Shown in pieces: positions 61,001 to 64,000 of a stretch of 64,000 nucleotides of DNA. This stretch comes from Sphagnum magellanicum (Eukaryota > Streptophyta > Sphagnopsida > Sphagnales > Sphagnaceae), in contig CM038916.1 in assembly GCA_021904315.1 (NCBI GenBank), positions 7,343,065-7,407,064 on the forward strand, in the 5' to 3' direction. The notes beneath the pieces were generated by a model. That model was given only the letters and a program-made list of their open reading frames with translations, made no database searches and was not told the origin of the DNA. Position numbers and translations under genes: made by a program. The first letter of the stretch is position 1, and each line of letters begins with the position of its first letter.

Positions 61001-62517
61001 CAATTCACATTCCTTACAATATTGAAAAAAACCCTAGACTTAGGCTAAAAAAGGTGTACCATGCATTTGCCCTTTCAAAATTCATTCAATATTTGTGTTC
61101 ATTAGCACATGCAACAATATTATAATATTATAATATGGTTTAGTAATAATTAAATTAGTTTTTCAAGTGCCAAAATTTTAAATTTTTATTTGGCCTTCAC
61201 ATTGAAAGCTTTAAAAATTAGTTTTCATTGATGTCAAAATTTTAAGATTTCTTAAGGTTTTTGAAATTTTCTTACTTTGTTGCATTTTTGTTGTAGTCAT
61301 TTATTGCATCCAACATGGGAGTTCAATGATACATGCCTTGCTTCTTTTCATACAAAAATGATTGAATTATGATTAATTGATGACATGAATTGTGATTGGC
61401 AATGAAAGTTTGGATACAATGGTTGGCTTTTTCATAATTGTGTTGTGGTTTGTGAAGGGAAATAGGGTCTATGATTTCTTTTCATGAATTTTTAAAACAA
61501 ATTACATGGACTAGTGTTGTGGTTTATGCAGGGGGATGAAGATTATGATTTTTTCCAACCATTCTTTTGACTAAATTTGTGAAAACCAATGTTGTGGTTT
61601 ATATGGGGAAACAAGGGCTTATTTAGATCTAATTATATAAATACGGCAACAAGATCTTATGGAAAACGTCTTTCATGTTCTCTAACATTGATCGACCGAT
61701 GATTTTATTAAATGTAAAATCCAACTTGAGTTTATGAATTTCATTTTTCCTTCATTTGAAAATGGTAAACATTTGTGGGTTGTACATATGAATACAACCT
61801 ATTCATGTGGGTATCCATTTAGGTGTTAAGGGTGGAAGACAAGAAACAAAATTAATATGGTAGTATTTTTAGCTACAAATGGATACCTATTTTATTATAT
61901 AACTATTTTTTGTTGGGTTGCTCCAACATAATTTGGCTTAAGTTTTCTCTTTTGGTGTAAACCAAATCCGCAAGTTACTTCTAGTTAGCTTTTCATATGG
62001 ACTTGCAATTTTTGGGTTTTGGTAAGTAGTTCACAAATAATGAACAACATTAGATTTGACTCATATATTCTCCTTTTGATTTTTGATGTTAAGAAACTCA
62101 CTTTCATCTTGGTTGTTTGCACATTTTTCTTCACCTTTCTCTTGTTTGATCTCTCTTTGTAAAGTTGCTACAAATTTTCTTGGTCACCCAACATGGTGTC
62201 TTTGTACACTCTTTTGCATTGATCCTTATGTTTGATTGGCATTCTTGTTGAACTACTCAACTTCTTTTTGCAAAGTTTTCTCTTATTTTACACTTGTGAT
62301 AGTCTTGAATAAAGCCTTGCATTCATTTTACACTTGTGGTAGTCTTTAATAGACCAAGGAACAAACTTTGTTACATTTTTTCCATCCCCATTTCAACTCT
62401 CAAATGCATGTACATTAAAAGTAAACTAAACATAGGACAAAAACCCTATGGTATTTTTTTCACCTTTTACTCCTCCTCACCACATGTTTTGAAACATAAC
62501 CAATTCCTCTATAGGAA

Positions 62518-62720
62518 TTGGTGACATGGCGTCACCTCATTAGCAGAGAGGTCACAAGTTACAACCCATATCCATTGCATATTGGGTCAGTTAGACAAGC
62601 ATAGGAAGGTTATGGCAACAATGACAATGACATTCATCCCAAACAATGACATAGTCATCAATTATGGGTGAGTGAAATTTCATCCGTTGAATCATTGGTT
62701 ATGTCTCGTAACATGGCTTG
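62518..62720 (+). repeat. Possible tRNA-derived SINE relic
   Basis: TTAGCAGAGAGGTCACAAGT followed by TACAACCC resembles the B-box region of plant tRNA-derived SINEs (AGGTCACNGGTTCRAATCC), with a possible A-box in TGACATGGCG upstream. No target duplication or 3' tail could be fixed. Confidence 0.35.
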
Positions 62721-64000
62721 AACAGGTGAGTTACAAAAAAAAATCTCGCCATTCACGCAACTCGATTTTTTCCCATAACCAGCTTACTTTTGCCAATTGT
62801 GTAGTCCAAAGTTCTTTCCAAAATGAATACACAATATTAAGAATCAAAATTTTAACAAATTTAAATCAAGGAAACAAAAATCCGCAAATTCAAATTTAAA
62901 AAAATAAATGTATTACAAAAATAAATATGTACATATACTAACATGGTTTTACATCATTGTTGTGTATTTAAAATTTTAAATAATAAATTGCTGAATTTGT
63001 CACAAAAAATCATTGCTAAAATTGATTTTGAAAAATAAAATAATTATCATGCACTTAAGTGCCAAACCTAAAAAGGTTCTACAATGAACCCCATTTATAA
63101 TCATGCCCTTGGTGGCCACTTTTTTTTTGACACTAATGAATTGTGATTTAAATGAGTATAATCACATTCCATATAAACCTTTACAAGCTTTTGATTATAG
63201 GGGGGAAAAAAACCCTTACAAAATAACCTTTTATGCTAGAATAAAAATGTCAATTATTTAAATTTCTTACATGGGTTATTATAAGGTTTATTGTGCGTTA
63301 TTAGACTTGAAAAAAAGTTGATTTTTGCTTGTTTTAATGTGATGATTTACATTGAGTTTGAGCTTCTTAACTATTAGCTTGTGTATCTTGTCAACTAGAT
63401 TTTTTTAATTAAGATTTTTTGTTTTCTTGACAAGTTCATATATATTTTGCTTGTCTAAACTAGAAAGGTTATTGTTTTTTCTTTTGTTTTCAATTGGATT
63501 CATTGTTGTTAGTTTGCACAACTTGAACACAAATCAACATTAAAATTGACAAAGGGAATTACAATTTACAAAACCCTAATATTTGCCTTAGATTTCTGCT
63601 CATTTTAATCACATTTACAAAGAAAGCTTTACAAATATTTTGTGCTACTAATGAATGGGTGTGATAGTGATTCTAAAAAGTGGTGTTTCTTATTAAAACA
63701 AATGGTTACCAAAAAATGTGTGACACAAACAAGAATGTGACTAAAATGGGCATGATTGTAAAGGGGTTTACTATAATAAGATAATAAAAATCAATCACCA
63801 AGGGTCCATTATTTAGTATTCCTTTTTCAGGTATGTATGTGGCTAACCATTCACATGCACACATACATGTTCCCCTAAATTTTATAATTGTTTTCACCCA
63901 ATTGAAAATAAAAATTTGTTATACATGCCCAAAATTGGGTGGGAGATAGACTATACTACCAAGAACAGGCATCTGTGCCTGTAAATTTTATTATTTTTAT

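Larger units (their letters stand above)
58056..64000. other. AT-rich intergenic spacer
   Basis: No gene is supported. A CAT microsatellite lies at about 58900-58919. Short open frames (up to about 75 codons) lack any domain. It contains an inverted copy of dispersed repeat R2 at 60450-61000 and a possible SINE relic near 62518. Confidence 0.55.

Overview
This is a stretch of a large, AT-rich land-plant nuclear genome. The evidence is spliced genes with GT-AG introns, plant-type transcription factors (an FBH-like bHLH and two DREB-type AP2/ERF proteins), TTTAGGG telomere-like tracts and plant transposons of the hAT, pogo and CACTA superfamilies. The long repeat-filled spacers would suit a fern or a gymnosperm, but the sequence alone does not decide this.

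Layout. 1-1171 is AT-rich and ends in a GTAG minisatellite. 1172-6200 is a multi-exon bHLH gene with a long leader and a gene-like 3' tail. 6201-17489 is repeat-rich spacer with a pogo transposase fragment and the first copy of a dispersed repeat. 17490-18329 and 23003-23824 are two paralogous ERF/DREB genes, both on the minus strand, with G-boxes near their starts and a cluster of bZIP-type sites behind the first. 24341-32379 holds fold-back elements, small tandem arrays and the second copy of the dispersed repeat. 32380-34690 is a decayed hAT transposase and 38790-39719 a decayed pogo transposase. 41265-43213 and 44020-44581 are short non-autonomous elements (CACTA-type and hAT-type) with target-site duplications. 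58056-64000 is AT-rich spacer.

The most striking part is 46830-58055, a nested set of transposons whose ends can be read directly. An outer element (terminal repeats starting CACAACA, 3-bp duplication AAG) contains a satellite-like tract. A CACTA element (49172-57722, duplication TAA) sits in that tract. Inside the CACTA element is a 25-bp tandem array, and a hAT element (50353-55901, 8-bp duplication CCACCAAT) sits in that array. The hAT element carries a GC-rich, nearly open transposase gene (two in-frame stops). Behind it, in the same orientation, lies a 2.7-kb genomic fragment of a host gene for presequence protease (PreP, an M16C metalloprotease), with introns retained and exons recognisable. 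This is gene capture by a DNA transposon.

A second pattern links three of these elements. Each carries a tRNA-like module with A-box and B-box resemblance, about 270-310 bp inside one end and pointing toward that end. Several open frames that look like genes are repeat artefacts; they are listed under rejected items.
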